NCBI GenBank assembly: GCA_046291695.1 | Contig: JBKBSO010000012.1 | Coordinates: 60,725-124,724, forward strand | Length of the DNA stretch: 64,000 bases | Reading direction: 5' to 3' | Source: PNNG01 sp046291695 | Lineage (GTDB): Bacteria > Bacteroidota > Bacteroidia > UBA7662 | Shown here: piece by piece, positions 39,351 through 48,366 of the stretch | How the letters are laid out: every line of letters begins with the position of its first letter | How positions within the stretch are numbered: the first letter of the stretch is position 1 | The notes under the pieces: model-generated | The model's input: the letters and a program-made list of their open reading frames with translations, nothing else | Database searches by the model: none | Told to the model about the DNA's origin: nothing | Position numbers and translations under genes: made by a program

Positions 39351-40601
39351 ATGACAACATTTGATTCATTAAACATTGCTGCGCCCATCATGCGTGCGCT
39401 GCAAGAAGAGGGTTACACCCATCCCACACCCATTCAGGCTCAGGCCATCCCCATCTTGTTAAACGGTACCGATTTATTAGGTTGCGCTCAAACGGGAACA
39501 GGAAAAACGGCAGCCTTTTCGATTCCCATGCTGCAAATGATGGCTGCCAAGCCACAGCAACATGCCCATCGCATTATTAAAGGACTTATTGTTACGCCAA
39601 CGCGTGAGTTGGCCATTCAAATAGGTGAAAGTTTAGAGGCTTATGGCCGTTATCTGCCTTTGCGTTCAACCGTGATTTTTGGTGGCGTAAGTCAGCATGC
39701 GCAAGAAAGGGCGTTACGTCATGGTGTTGACATATTGGTGGCCACACCAGGCCGTTTGCTCGACTTGATGAACCAGCGCATCATTAGCCTTGATGGCATA
39801 CAGTTTTTTGTGCTGGATGAAGCCGATCGTATGCTCGATATGGGCTTTATTCACGATGTGCGTAAACTCATTGCTGCCCTTCCAAAACGCCGCCAATCGC
39901 TGTTTTTTTCGGCCACTATGCCCGATGAAATTTTGAAACTTGCCAACAGCATTTTGCATGAGCCGAAAGAAGTAAAAGTAGACCCGGTGAGTTCAACGGT
40001 CGACATCATTCAGCAGCAGGTGTTCCACGTGGAAAAGCAAAATAAGCCCAAATTGTTGGTTGAATTGCTGAAAGACCAAAGCATCAGAACGGCTTTGGTA
40101 TTTAGCCGAACCAAACATGGGGCGGATAAGCTGGTGAAAATTCTGGTAAATGCCGGAATCAGGGCCGAAGCCATACACGGTAACAAGGCCCAAAACGCAC
40201 GGCAACGGGCATTAAGCAATTTTAAGGCCCAAACAACGCGTATTCTGGTAGCCACAGATATTGCTGCCCGTGGCATTGATGTAGATGAACTCGGTCATGT
40301 AATCAATTACGACTTGACCAACGTACCCGAAACTTATGTGCATCGCATTGGAAGAACCGGACGTGCCGGAGCCGATGGTAGGGCCATTAGCTTTTGCGAC
40401 GAAGAAGAGCTGGCTTACCTCAAAGACATCGAGAAGCTCATTTCCAAGCAAATCCCAGTAGCCGAAGCACATGCGTATAAAGCCGATTTTTCGGTACTTC
40501 TGGCACAAATGGCGAACAAAGGCAAACAGCAACCTAAAAAACCGCAAAAGCCAAGTTCACGGGCACCCAAGCCTTTCCGTCGCCGTCGCCCGGCTGCCTA
40601 A
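39351..40601 (+). CDS. DEAD-box ATP-dependent RNA helicase (RhlE-like)
   Basis: 416 aa. All helicase motifs are present: AQTGTGKTAAF, PTRELA, VATPGR, DEAD, SAT, ARGID and HRIGRTGR. A short lysine/arginine-rich tail (PKPFRRRRPAA) may bind RNA. It unwinds RNA in ribosome assembly or mRNA turnover; the exact substrate is not known. A parS-like palindrome is embedded in its coding sequence (FHVEK codons). Confidence 0.93.
   Translation: MTTFDSLNIAAPIMRALQEEGYTHPTPIQAQAIPILLNGTDLLGCAQTGTGKTAAFSIPMLQMMAAKPQQHAHRIIKGLIVTPTRELAIQIGESLEAYGRYLPLRSTVIFGGVSQHAQERALRHGVDILVATPGRLLDLMNQRIISLDGIQFFVLDEADRMLDMGFIHDVRKLIAALPKRRQSLFFSATMPDEILKLANSILHEPKEVKVDPVSSTVDIIQQQVFHVEKQNKPKLLVELLKDQSIRTALVFSRTKHGADKLVKILVNAGIRAEAIHGNKAQNARQRALSNFKAQTTRILVATDIAARGIDVDELGHVINYDLTNVPETYVHRIGRTGRAGADGRAISFCDEEELAYLKDIEKLISKQIPVAEAHAYKADFSVLLAQMANKGKQQPKKPQKPSSRAPKPFRRRRPAA
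40021..40036. promoter_or_regulatory. parS-like site 3 (inside the helicase gene)
   Basis: TGTTCCACGTGGAAAA matches the 16-bp ParB site at 15 positions, the one mismatch being in the right arm. It lies 14.5 kb from the proposed origin. Confidence 0.55.
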
Positions 40602-40631
40602 GCACAAATTTAAGGGGTTCTTGAACCGGGA

Positions 40632-40663
40632 TTTGCCGGACTCGCGGCAAAATTGTATTTTTG
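40632..40663 (+). promoter_or_regulatory. Promoter of hemN
   Basis: TTTG (40632-40635), 20 nt, then TATTTTTG (40656-40663): a complete Bacteroidota promoter. The hemN ATG follows 17 bp later. Confidence 0.65.
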
Positions 40664-40680
40664 GAGGAAATTATCCGCTA

Positions 40681-42027
40681 ATGGAAATGCTCATCCAAAA
40701 ATACAATCAGCCCATACCTCGCTATACCAGCTACCCCACTGTGCCTAATTGGAACAGCTGGGACAATGCCGCACACTGGACCGATTTGGTGCAAAAGGCG
40801 TATCAGCTTTACCCAAAAGCAGAGGGGATTGCGCTTTACATTCACCTCCCTTATTGTGAGCAATTGTGTACGTATTGCGGTTGTAATAAAAAGATCACCA
40901 GCAATCATGCGGTTGAACAACCCTATATCGGGCAGCTTTTGCGCGAATGGGAGCAATATGTTGCAGCATTTGGCAATAGGCCGCTCATCCGTGAATTACA
41001 TCTGGGCGGGGGTACACCCACTTTTTTCGCACCTGAACAGCTTGAGCGCCTTATTAACGGACTCTTTACCCTGGCCGATCGGCATCCCGAGGCGGAATTG
41101 AGCTTTGAAGGACACCCCAACAACACGACCGAAGCCCATTTACGTAGTTTATACACCCTCGGATTTCGAAGGGTGAGTTATGGTGTTCAAGACCTCGACC
41201 CTGAAGTACAACGACTCATTAATCGCATTCAACCCTTTGAACGGGTCGAAGAAGTGTGTCGCATTTCACGTGAAACAGGCTACAATTCCGTCAATTTTGA
41301 CCTCATCTACGGCCTGCCAAAACAAAGTCTGACGGGTCTTCGTCAAACCATCTCGCAGGTGGTTACGCTAAAGCCCGATCGCATAGCTTTTTACGGGTAT
41401 GCCCATGTGCCTTGGAAGTCGCGGGCCCAGCGCTTATACGACGAACAAGATTTACCCAGTCCGGCCGAACGTGTAGCGCTGTACATGAGTGGCAGGGAGC
41501 TTTTGCTCGATGCGGGATATATAGAGCTGGGTATGGACCATTTTGCCTTACCGGGCGAGGCGCTCGCTCGGGCAGCTGTCGAAAAGCGCATGCACCGCAA
41601 TTTTATGGGCTATACCACCAGTAACAGTCGTATGCTCATAGGTTTAGGTGTATCGGCTATCAGCGATTTGGGCATCGCGTTTGGTCAAAACAGTCGGGAA
41701 CTGGTTCAATGGCAAAGGGCTGTGGAAGCGGGTGAATGGGCTATAGTTAAAGGCATGGAGTTAACCGTAGAAGATATGCAGCGTCGACAGCTCATCCTTG
41801 ATATGAGTTGCAAAAATGAAACCCACCTGCCAGCTTGTTGGCGTTTTACCGAAGCCCAACAGCAATTGATGCAGCAAATGTTGACCGATGAATTGCTGAT
41901 AAAGAAAGGCAATTTTTTACGCATCAGTGATAAGGGCAGGCTAATGACCCGCCACGCCTGTAGCTTGTTTGATGGCTATTTACAACCCGAGCAGCAAGGG
42001 GTACTACGTTTCAGTCAGGCGATATAA
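40681..42027 (+). CDS. hemN: Oxygen-independent coproporphyrinogen III oxidase
   Basis: 448 aa from the ATG at 40681; the upstream extension of the frame overlaps the helicase gene and the promoter, so I exclude it. A radical-SAM enzyme that turns coproporphyrinogen III into protoporphyrinogen IX in haem synthesis. The cluster motif is CEQLCTYCGC (CX3CX2CXC). Other family segments: LHLGGGTPTF, FEGHPNNTT, RVSYGVQDLD and GLGVSAISDLG. It suggests haem synthesis without oxygen. Confidence 0.95.
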   Translation: MEMLIQKYNQPIPRYTSYPTVPNWNSWDNAAHWTDLVQKAYQLYPKAEGIALYIHLPYCEQLCTYCGCNKKITSNHAVEQPYIGQLLREWEQYVAAFGNRPLIRELHLGGGTPTFFAPEQLERLINGLFTLADRHPEAELSFEGHPNNTTEAHLRSLYTLGFRRVSYGVQDLDPEVQRLINRIQPFERVEEVCRISRETGYNSVNFDLIYGLPKQSLTGLRQTISQVVTLKPDRIAFYGYAHVPWKSRAQRLYDEQDLPSPAERVALYMSGRELLLDAGYIELGMDHFALPGEALARAAVEKRMHRNFMGYTTSNSRMLIGLGVSAISDLGIAFGQNSRELVQWQRAVEAGEWAIVKGMELTVEDMQRRQLILDMSCKNETHLPACWRFTEAQQQLMQQMLTDELLIKKGNFLRISDKGRLMTRHACSLFDGYLQPEQQGVLRFSQAI

Positions 42028-42120
42028 ACCGGCTAAACGGAGCCGCATGGCTCATACGCTTCGCATATTTGCCGGTACGTGGCCAGCGGATGCTGCTCGT
42101 TGTATTGAAAAGAAAAAGCA

Positions 42121-42198
42121 GTTCAAAAGCCTTAAGCTGCAAGCTATGGAAATAGCTGTTCAGGCTTACGGAATCCTCCCCTTATTAACGATAAAAAA
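42121..42198 (+). repeat. Dispersed repeat, copy 1
   Basis: Shares the core TTAAGCTGCAAGCTATGGAA, then AGCTGTTC, then AATCCTC and an A-rich end with copy 2 at 42600, and more weakly with copy 3 at 63879. Confidence 0.65.
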
Positions 42199-42599
42199 AC
42201 CTCCGCCCAATTGGTGCTTTTTGGTGTGGTTTAGCTATTTATTGGATTTTAAGTTTAACTGACCACATAATAGGTAGCTTCCCTGACAAGCCCCCCTGCA
42301 AGACTGGTGAAATCGCTTTTATGATTTAGCTCATCTTAAAACAGCGCTGAAGGTGCGAAATATGCTAGCGCTTATGATGTGCCAAGCGGTTGTGCCGTTT
42401 CGAGCACGATTCCAATTGCGTTTTCGTGAAGGTATTGAGCCCTTTCAAGGCTTTTTGTGAATTCGGTTTCCAAGGCTAATGCAGCTGCTACGGGCAATGC
42501 CATATCAGTTAGTGCGGTCAAGCATGGAAAAAACCACTTCAATTCACTTAAGTAGCCATTTTTATTTTGCCTAGAAAAGGGCGGACAAGTCAGCAAAAG

Positions 42600-42676
42600 G
42601 CAGTTTAAAAGCATTAAGCTGCAAGCTATGGAAGCAGCTGTTCCAGTTTACAAAATCCTCTGCGTCTCAACGGTAA
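42600..42676 (+). repeat. Dispersed repeat, copy 2
   Basis: Same orientation as copy 1, about 480 bp away. AGCTGC...GCAGCT arms within the core can fold. It ends in a phrase of the CTCTGCG type seen in copy 3. Confidence 0.65.
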
Positions 42677-42689
42677 AAAACCCGCCGCA

Positions 42690-43172
42690 TCATACGCCTG
42701 CCTCACCCGCTTCTAGCGTATGAACCACCGCCCACAGCTGTTCCGATTCAAAGCCCTTCGCCATGAGGTAACGCGCTAATTTATTTCGCCTGCTAAAAGG
42801 GCTTTCGGCAGCGAGTTGCTGCCACTTACGGCGAGCGGCGATTTCGAGTGCTTGGGCATAGTCTTCGCTTTCGAGCTCTTTGAGCGCCATCCGGATACAA
42901 TAGTCCGACACCCGTTTAGCTTTAAGTGCCTGCACTATTTTTTGTTTGCCCCATTGCTTTTGGTGCATTTTACTTCGGGCAAATAGCCGTGAAAAGCGCT
43001 CTTCATTTAAAAAGTTTTCGGCAATGAGCGCCGCAATGATGGCGTCGTGTTCTTGCCAGGGAACCTTGAGCTGTTCGAGTTTGGCTTTAACCTCGCTGTG
43101 GCAGCGTTCTTGCCAGGCACAGTAATGTTTTAGTTTTTCAAGAGGACTTTTGTCGGAGCGTTTGGCAGCCAT
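42690..43172 (-). CDS. recX: Regulatory protein RecX
   Basis: 160 aa, helical, with the three-helix repeats of RecX (AIIAALIAENFLNEERFSRLFA, residues ~43-64, and KQKIVQALKAKRVSDYCI, ~76-93). It modulates RecA filaments. recA is not in the window. The gene diverges from the MFS gene; TATCTTCG just upstream of its start resembles a -7 box. Confidence 0.88.
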   Translation of the reverse strand: MAAKRSDKSPLEKLKHYCAWQERCHSEVKAKLEQLKVPWQEHDAIIAALIAENFLNEERFSRLFARSKMHQKQWGKQKIVQALKAKRVSDYCIRMALKELESEDYAQALEIAARRKWQQLAAESPFSRRNKLARYLMAKGFESEQLWAVVHTLEAGEAGV

Positions 43173-43297
43173 ATTGCGAAGATAAATAGAAAGCCCTGTA
43201 AGCAGTCACCCAGCATTTGCCTATTGTGTGAATGAAGGAGAGATAATTTATCTCCAGCGGCACACCAATCCCACCCATTGGCTTGTATTTTCGCAGG

Positions 43298-44608
43298 GTG
43301 AATGCTGCCCCTCCCCTGGCCAATCGTACTGCTCTGATTTTACTTTTTGCTGCCAACACCATTTCGGGTGCAGCCCAGGGTATTAGCATGATTGCCATTC
43401 CTTGGTATTTTATTGATCGGCTTCAAGAACCCATCGTATTTTCGCGCTTTTACAGCATTTTTACCTTCATCAGCATCCTATGGGTGATTTATGCTGGTTC
43501 ACTTATTGATAGGTTTAGCCGAAAAAACATATTCTTGGCCCTAACGGCGGTATGCGGACTGGTAGTATTGAGCACGGCCCTGTATGGCTTTAGAACCGGA
43601 GCATTGGGTGTTTTTCCTGCCCTACTGGTTATGGGCGTCACCCTGCTCAACTTTAACCTGCATTATCCCAGTCTCTATGCCTTTGCACAGGAAATGACCA
43701 GCAAAGCCAATTATACCCGCATAGTAAGCTATCTCGAAATTCAAGGCCAAACCACCAATGTATTGTCGGGGGCCTTTGCTGCTTTATTGTTAACGGGTGT
43801 AGAAGCCGGTGTGCCTATTCACCTGATGGGCATAAAAACCAGTCTTAATTTTAGCATACCGGCTTGGGAGTTGCACGAGATTTTTTTGCTCGACGGCATA
43901 ACCTATGCTTTGGCCTTTGTGCTTATCTTATGTATTCGCTACAAAAGGCAATTGCTTTATCAGCCCGACACCGGAAATGCTTTGCAGCGTATTCGCAAGG
44001 GTTACGCCTATTTGCTCGAAAGGCCCCAGTTGCTTTTGTTCGGCATCATGAGTTATGGGGTTTTTGTAACGGTATTGGTCCAAGATCGGATTTTGTTGCC
44101 CGAATATGTGCGCGTGCAATTGCAGGCAACAGCCGATGTTTTCGCCAGCAGCGATATGCTTTTTGCCATGGGCGCGTTGGTTTCGGGGGTAGTAACCCGC
44201 CTGTTGTTTGCGCGTATGAGTCCTATTGCTGCCGTAAGTTTGATTATGACCGCACTCTCGGTTTTGTACCTCTACATGGGTGTAAATACCAGTACGCGTT
44301 ATTTGTTTGTGTTTAGTTTTATTTACGGCTATGTAAATACCGGGGTAAGAATACTTCGGGTAACCTACTTGTTTCATACTGTAAGTAACGACATGATAGG
44401 CCGTTTGCTCAGTTTTTTTAAAGTGGCTGATACGGCCATGCGGGCCAGTTTTATCGCCCTTTTTAGCCTTTCTTTTTTCCATACCGGCAACAACATACGT
44501 TATGCTTACGTCGTGTTTGGTATTTTTATCCTGATTTGTGGCTTGCTTATTATTCCTACCATAGGCAAGCTCACCGAAAACTACAGGAGTCATGTACATG
44601 AGCGTTGA
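43298..44608 (+). CDS. Major facilitator superfamily transporter
   Basis: About 436 aa from the GTG at 43298; a TTG at 43283 is in frame, but it would overlap a TATTTTCG sequence that looks like a -7 box. About twelve membrane helices, with the intracellular loop YAGSLIDRFSRKNIFL between helices 2 and 3 typical of MFS proteins. The substrate is unknown. Its last 17 bases overlap the murF-alr start. Confidence 0.85.
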   Translation: MNAAPPLANRTALILLFAANTISGAAQGISMIAIPWYFIDRLQEPIVFSRFYSIFTFISILWVIYAGSLIDRFSRKNIFLALTAVCGLVVLSTALYGFRTGALGVFPALLVMGVTLLNFNLHYPSLYAFAQEMTSKANYTRIVSYLEIQGQTTNVLSGAFAALLLTGVEAGVPIHLMGIKTSLNFSIPAWELHEIFLLDGITYALAFVLILCIRYKRQLLYQPDTGNALQRIRKGYAYLLERPQLLLFGIMSYGVFVTVLVQDRILLPEYVRVQLQATADVFASSDMLFAMGALVSGVVTRLLFARMSPIAAVSLIMTALSVLYLYMGVNTSTRYLFVFSFIYGYVNTGVRILRVTYLFHTVSNDMIGRLLSFFKVADTAMRASFIALFSLSFFHTGNNIRYAYVVFGIFILICGLLIIPTIGKLTENYRSHVHER

Positions 44609-47075
44609 ACAATTGAGTCGCATCATAGGTGCCTGCTGGCTGCAACAGGCACAACCGCAGCACATCAGCCAATTGGTATACGACAGCCGCCGCATCAGTG
44701 CGCCGGCCCAATCGGTGTTCTTTGCCTTGCGTACTACAGCTGCCGACGGCGAAAATTACATCCACCACGCATATCAGGCGGGCATACGCAGCTTTGTGGT
44801 GCACCCTGGCTTTTCAAGCGCTACAGCTTTGCCAGAGGCCAACCTGCTCGAAGTGCCCGACACCCTCCTGGCCATGCAACAGCTGGCCCGTTGGCAGCGG
44901 CTGCAAAGCCGGGCCCACATCATCGGCATTACGGGTAGTAACGGTAAAACCATTGTGAAAGATTGGCTTAGCTGGTTGATGCAGCCCGATTTCCGTGTCT
45001 GTCGTTCGCCAAAAAGCTATAATTCGCAACTGGGTGTACCCTTATCGGTTTGGCAGCTGAGGCCCGACGACCAATACGGCATTTTTGAGGCAGGTATTAG
45101 TGCTCCGGGCGAAATGGCCCGATTGGCCGACATCATTCGCCCTGATACCGGCATCTTTACCCATTTGGGCGATGCGCATGCCGAGTTTTTTAGCGACCGC
45201 AGCACCAAGCTAGCTGAAAAGTTCTTGCTTTTTGCGGGGGTTAGTCGATTGGTGTTGCGCACCGATGATGAAGCGCTGGCCCAAGCCGCCGCCGCGTTAC
45301 AGCAAAGCCAACCAGACATGGAAGTAATTGCCTGGAGCAGCCAGCGAGAAACCACTTACAAACTGCTCGAGGCCACAGTGGGCAAAGACAAAACCAGCTT
45401 GCAATTGCGCAGTCTGCAAGGAGAAAGCACACTCGAATTGCCTTTTTCCGATGCCGCTAGCATCGAAAATGCCATGCATTGCTGGGTGTTGCTCAAGCAT
45501 ATGGGTTATGCCGATGGGGTGTTGCAAGAGCGCTTTGCCCGCCTTCCCCGTTTGCAAATGCGGCTCGAAATGAAAGCTGCGCTTCATGGCAGCACCCTCA
45601 TCAACGACAGTTACAGCCTCGACCTCGACTCCCTGAGTATTGCCCTGCAGCAGTTGAAAAGTTTGCCTCAATACCACCGACGATTACTCATTTTATCGGA
45701 TTTTGATGTACAAAACCAGGCAAAAGGGCAGCTTTACAGCGAACTGGCCCGGCTCTTGGCGCCCTATCATCTAAATCGTATATATGCCGTTGGCCCCGAT
45801 TTACATGCGCATGCGCACTGTTTTAAAGCCACAGAGCTGGTGTTTTTTAAGGATACCGACCATTTTTTACGTGAATTGCCCATGGACGAGCTGGCCAATG
45901 CTGCCATTTTGCTCAAAGGTGCCCGCAAATTTGGATTCGAAAAAATCGACCGATTATTGTCGCTCAAATTGCATCAAACCGTTTTGGAAATCGACCTTGA
46001 TGCCATGCTCCACAACTACCGCTATTTCAGGGGATTGCTTAAGCCCGAAACCAAAATCATGGGCATGGTAAAAGCGTTTTCGTACGGCAGCGGCAGTGTG
46101 GAAGTGGCAAGTTTGTTGCAAAACCAGCGTGCTGATTATTTGGCCGTAGCCTTTGCCGACGAAGGGGTGCTGCTGCGCGAAGCCGGCATCAAGCTGCCCA
46201 TAATGGTCATGAACGTGGAGCCGGGGGGTATTGATAAGTTGTTGGCCTATCAACTTGAGCCGGAACTGTACAGCTTTAGATTGCTTGACGAATTGCTGCA
46301 TTGGCTGGAGCGCAATCCTACGGAACAAAATCTTGCTTTACACATCAATATTGACACAGGGATGAAGCGGCTGGGTTTTGCGCCAACGCAAATGGCCGAA
46401 CTAGCTCATCGTCTTAATGCCCACCCGCGTTTGCAATTGGCCTCTGCCTATTCGCACCTGGTGGGTAGCGATGCTCCGGAACACGCCGACTTTACCCGAC
46501 AACAAATCATGAGCTTTGAAACGGCTTATGAGGAGCTGAGTAGATTAACCAACAGCCGACCGCTTAAGCACATACTTAACACCGCCGGTGTACTCCATTT
46601 TCCTGATGCACAATTCGATATGGTGCGTTTGGGCATAGGTTTGTATGGCTTTGATCCCGCTGCCGGTGCCGCACAGCAGCAACTACAGCCAGTGGGCACG
46701 CTTAAAACCATTGTTTCGCAAATTCATGAGCTTCAACCGGACGAAACGGTGGGATACAACCGGTCCGGTAAAGCGGTAAGGCCAACGCGTGTGGCTACCC
46801 TGCCCGTGGGTTATGCGGATGGCATTGTACGGGCTTGCGGAAATGGCCGGGTGCGCTTTTATGTGAATGGGAAGCTGGCACCTACCATCGGTAGCATTTG
46901 TATGGACATGTGCATGCTCGATATCACTGGTATCGGGTGTTCAGAGGGCGACACGGTCATTATTTTTGGAAATGAAAACCCCATTAGTCGTCTGGCGGAT
47001 GCCTTAAACACCATACCCTACGAAATTCTCACGAATGTATCGCAGCGGGTGAAAAGGGTGTACTTGAAGGATTGA
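44592..47075 (+). CDS. murF-alr: Bifunctional UDP-MurNAc-tripeptide:D-Ala-D-Ala ligase / alanine racemase
   Basis: 827 aa fusion of two peptidoglycan enzymes. The first half (~1-455) is MurF-like, with the ATP motif GITGSNGKTIVKDW, and would add D-Ala-D-Ala to the UDP-muramyl tripeptide. The second half (~465-827) is a PLP alanine racemase: lysine in MVKAFSYGSG, AYSHLVGSDAPEH, VGYADGIVR and GSICMDMCMLDI. The fusion is characteristic of Bacteroidota and lets one protein make and use D-alanine. Start ATG 44592 or ATG 44598. Confidence 0.94.
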   Translation: MYMSVEQLSRIIGACWLQQAQPQHISQLVYDSRRISAPAQSVFFALRTTAADGENYIHHAYQAGIRSFVVHPGFSSATALPEANLLEVPDTLLAMQQLARWQRLQSRAHIIGITGSNGKTIVKDWLSWLMQPDFRVCRSPKSYNSQLGVPLSVWQLRPDDQYGIFEAGISAPGEMARLADIIRPDTGIFTHLGDAHAEFFSDRSTKLAEKFLLFAGVSRLVLRTDDEALAQAAAALQQSQPDMEVIAWSSQRETTYKLLEATVGKDKTSLQLRSLQGESTLELPFSDAASIENAMHCWVLLKHMGYADGVLQERFARLPRLQMRLEMKAALHGSTLINDSYSLDLDSLSIALQQLKSLPQYHRRLLILSDFDVQNQAKGQLYSELARLLAPYHLNRIYAVGPDLHAHAHCFKATELVFFKDTDHFLRELPMDELANAAILLKGARKFGFEKIDRLLSLKLHQTVLEIDLDAMLHNYRYFRGLLKPETKIMGMVKAFSYGSGSVEVASLLQNQRADYLAVAFADEGVLLREAGIKLPIMVMNVEPGGIDKLLAYQLEPELYSFRLLDELLHWLERNPTEQNLALHINIDTGMKRLGFAPTQMAELAHRLNAHPRLQLASAYSHLVGSDAPEHADFTRQQIMSFETAYEELSRLTNSRPLKHILNTAGVLHFPDAQFDMVRLGIGLYGFDPAAGAAQQQLQPVGTLKTIVSQIHELQPDETVGYNRSGKAVRPTRVATLPVGYADGIVRACGNGRVRFYVNGKLAPTIGSICMDMCMLDITGIGCSEGDTVIIFGNENPISRLADALNTIPYEILTNVSQRVKRVYLKD

Positions 47076-47289
47076 GACAGTGCAGCGCGATGTGGGGCAG
47101 TGCATGCTTGCAGCGGAATGCGCTTGAACAGCAGCAACCCCGTTCAAAAATCATATTGCGCAGAGGCCGTACATATGGCAAAAGCGTCTAAACCGCACAA
47201 GCCAGCTGTGGTCTGCGGACTGCGGTCAAAAAAGCCGCCCAACGGCGAAAAGCCTCAAATCCGCACCGACTATGCGCGGCTACCAACCC

Positions 47290-48249
47290 TCACTCCTCTT
47301 CATACATCAACCGGATATCGCAATTTTTCCGATCGAACTTCACCGATTTTTTATCGCTCAAAATGGTATTCCGCTCCGCCTTTATCTCATGCGGGAGGTA
47401 GTAGCCATAATAAAATTCCATTTCGATGCGGTCTTTGATGACCAGGCTCAGGTTTTTGAATTGCTTTTTGGTAACTTTTTTCTCGGGTGCAATGGTTTTT
47501 AGGATTTCAACCATAAACTGCTGACTCGAACGCCCGGGATTGGTCTCCACCTCGCAAACCACTAGCATACGGCCCGTAAGGGTGTCAACGGAAGAAATCC
47601 AAAATTGGCCCTGAGCTTTTAATGGCTCCTCGCCAAAGGGGTTGGGTATCAACTCTTCATAGGTGTAGGTTTCGCCCTGATCGAGCCCAATACCATACAA
47701 AAAGTGGAAGTACACCAATTCTTGTAACACCAGCTCTTGTATGCCCTCATCGGTCAGGTACAACTGCTTCAACGGGGCTAGTGCTTTTTGAAAGGCATCA
47801 CGACTTTCCTGCTCGGGCAGCATGTCTTCGATAATGGCAAAACGCTTGAGCAGCGCCATCCGTATGTCGGAGAGGTTGTGGATCTGGTTCAGGCTGCCTA
47901 GTTCGTCGGTACTGTAAGAAATGTAAAAGGCAGCGTCGTTGCTTTCTTGTAAGCGCGCAATGATGGTGTCGGGTAGCTGCCAATTGCTCATGCTGGCAGT
48001 TTGTGCTTGTGGTGTCCAGGCCAGTTCGTAGCTGTTTTCGGTGGAGTCGAGCACTTCAAACAGTGCGGTGTAGGTTGAGCTGTCGTGCCGCAAACGCTCC
48101 CCGTTTTCCCACCGACTACTGCTTTTGGTGATTTCATAATAAAAGGCATCACCCACCGACCAATAGGCAATTACCGGAAATTCAGCCATCTCTTCCTGAG
48201 CGCGCAACATAGCTGGCAAAAGCAGCAATACTAAGAACAGTTTTCGCAT
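47290..48249 (-). CDS. Exported hypothetical protein (319 aa)
   Basis: Signal peptide in the first ~18 residues (ending LRAQ). The rest is a soluble mixed alpha/beta protein with few cysteines and no motif I recognise; aromatic-rich segments such as AYWSVGDAFYYEITKSSS suggest a beta-barrel-like lipocalin or outer-membrane-associated fold, but this is a guess. It is convergent with murF-alr and divergent from the protease gene. Confidence 0.75.
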   Translation of the reverse strand: MRKLFLVLLLLPAMLRAQEEMAEFPVIAYWSVGDAFYYEITKSSSRWENGERLRHDSSTYTALFEVLDSTENSYELAWTPQAQTASMSNWQLPDTIIARLQESNDAAFYISYSTDELGSLNQIHNLSDIRMALLKRFAIIEDMLPEQESRDAFQKALAPLKQLYLTDEGIQELVLQELVYFHFLYGIGLDQGETYTYEELIPNPFGEEPLKAQGQFWISSVDTLTGRMLVVCEVETNPGRSSQQFMVEILKTIAPEKKVTKKQFKNLSLVIKDRIEMEFYYGYYLPHEIKAERNTILSDKKSVKFDRKNCDIRLMYEEE

Positions 48250-48320
48250 GGCTAAAAGTATGGGTTTTTATGATGTTGAGCGCCTAAAATCGAGCCTTCG
48301 GCAGCACAATGCACGAAATG

Positions 48321-48351
48321 TTGAATAAGCTGCTGATTCTGACTAATTTTA
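48321..48351 (+). promoter_or_regulatory. Possible promoter of the S8 protease gene
   Basis: TTG (48321-48323), 20 nt, TAATTTTA (48344-48351), one base off the TAnnTTTG consensus. The ATG is 16 bp downstream. Confidence 0.4.
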
Positions 48352-48366
48352 CGGTTTAACAAGATC

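Larger units (their letters stand above)
42028..42689. other. Intergenic region with two copies of a dispersed repeat
   Basis: About 660 bp between the convergent hemN and recX genes. It holds two copies of an ~80-bp repeat (42121-42198 and 42600-42676) and no credible gene; the short ORFs here lack conserved content. A small GAGCC/GGCTC hairpin follows the hemN stop but has no T run. Confidence 0.6.

Noticed and set aside
40471..40680. N-terminal extension of the hemN frame
   Set aside because: It overlaps the 3' end of the helicase gene and a complete promoter; HemN homologues begin at about the ATG at 40681.
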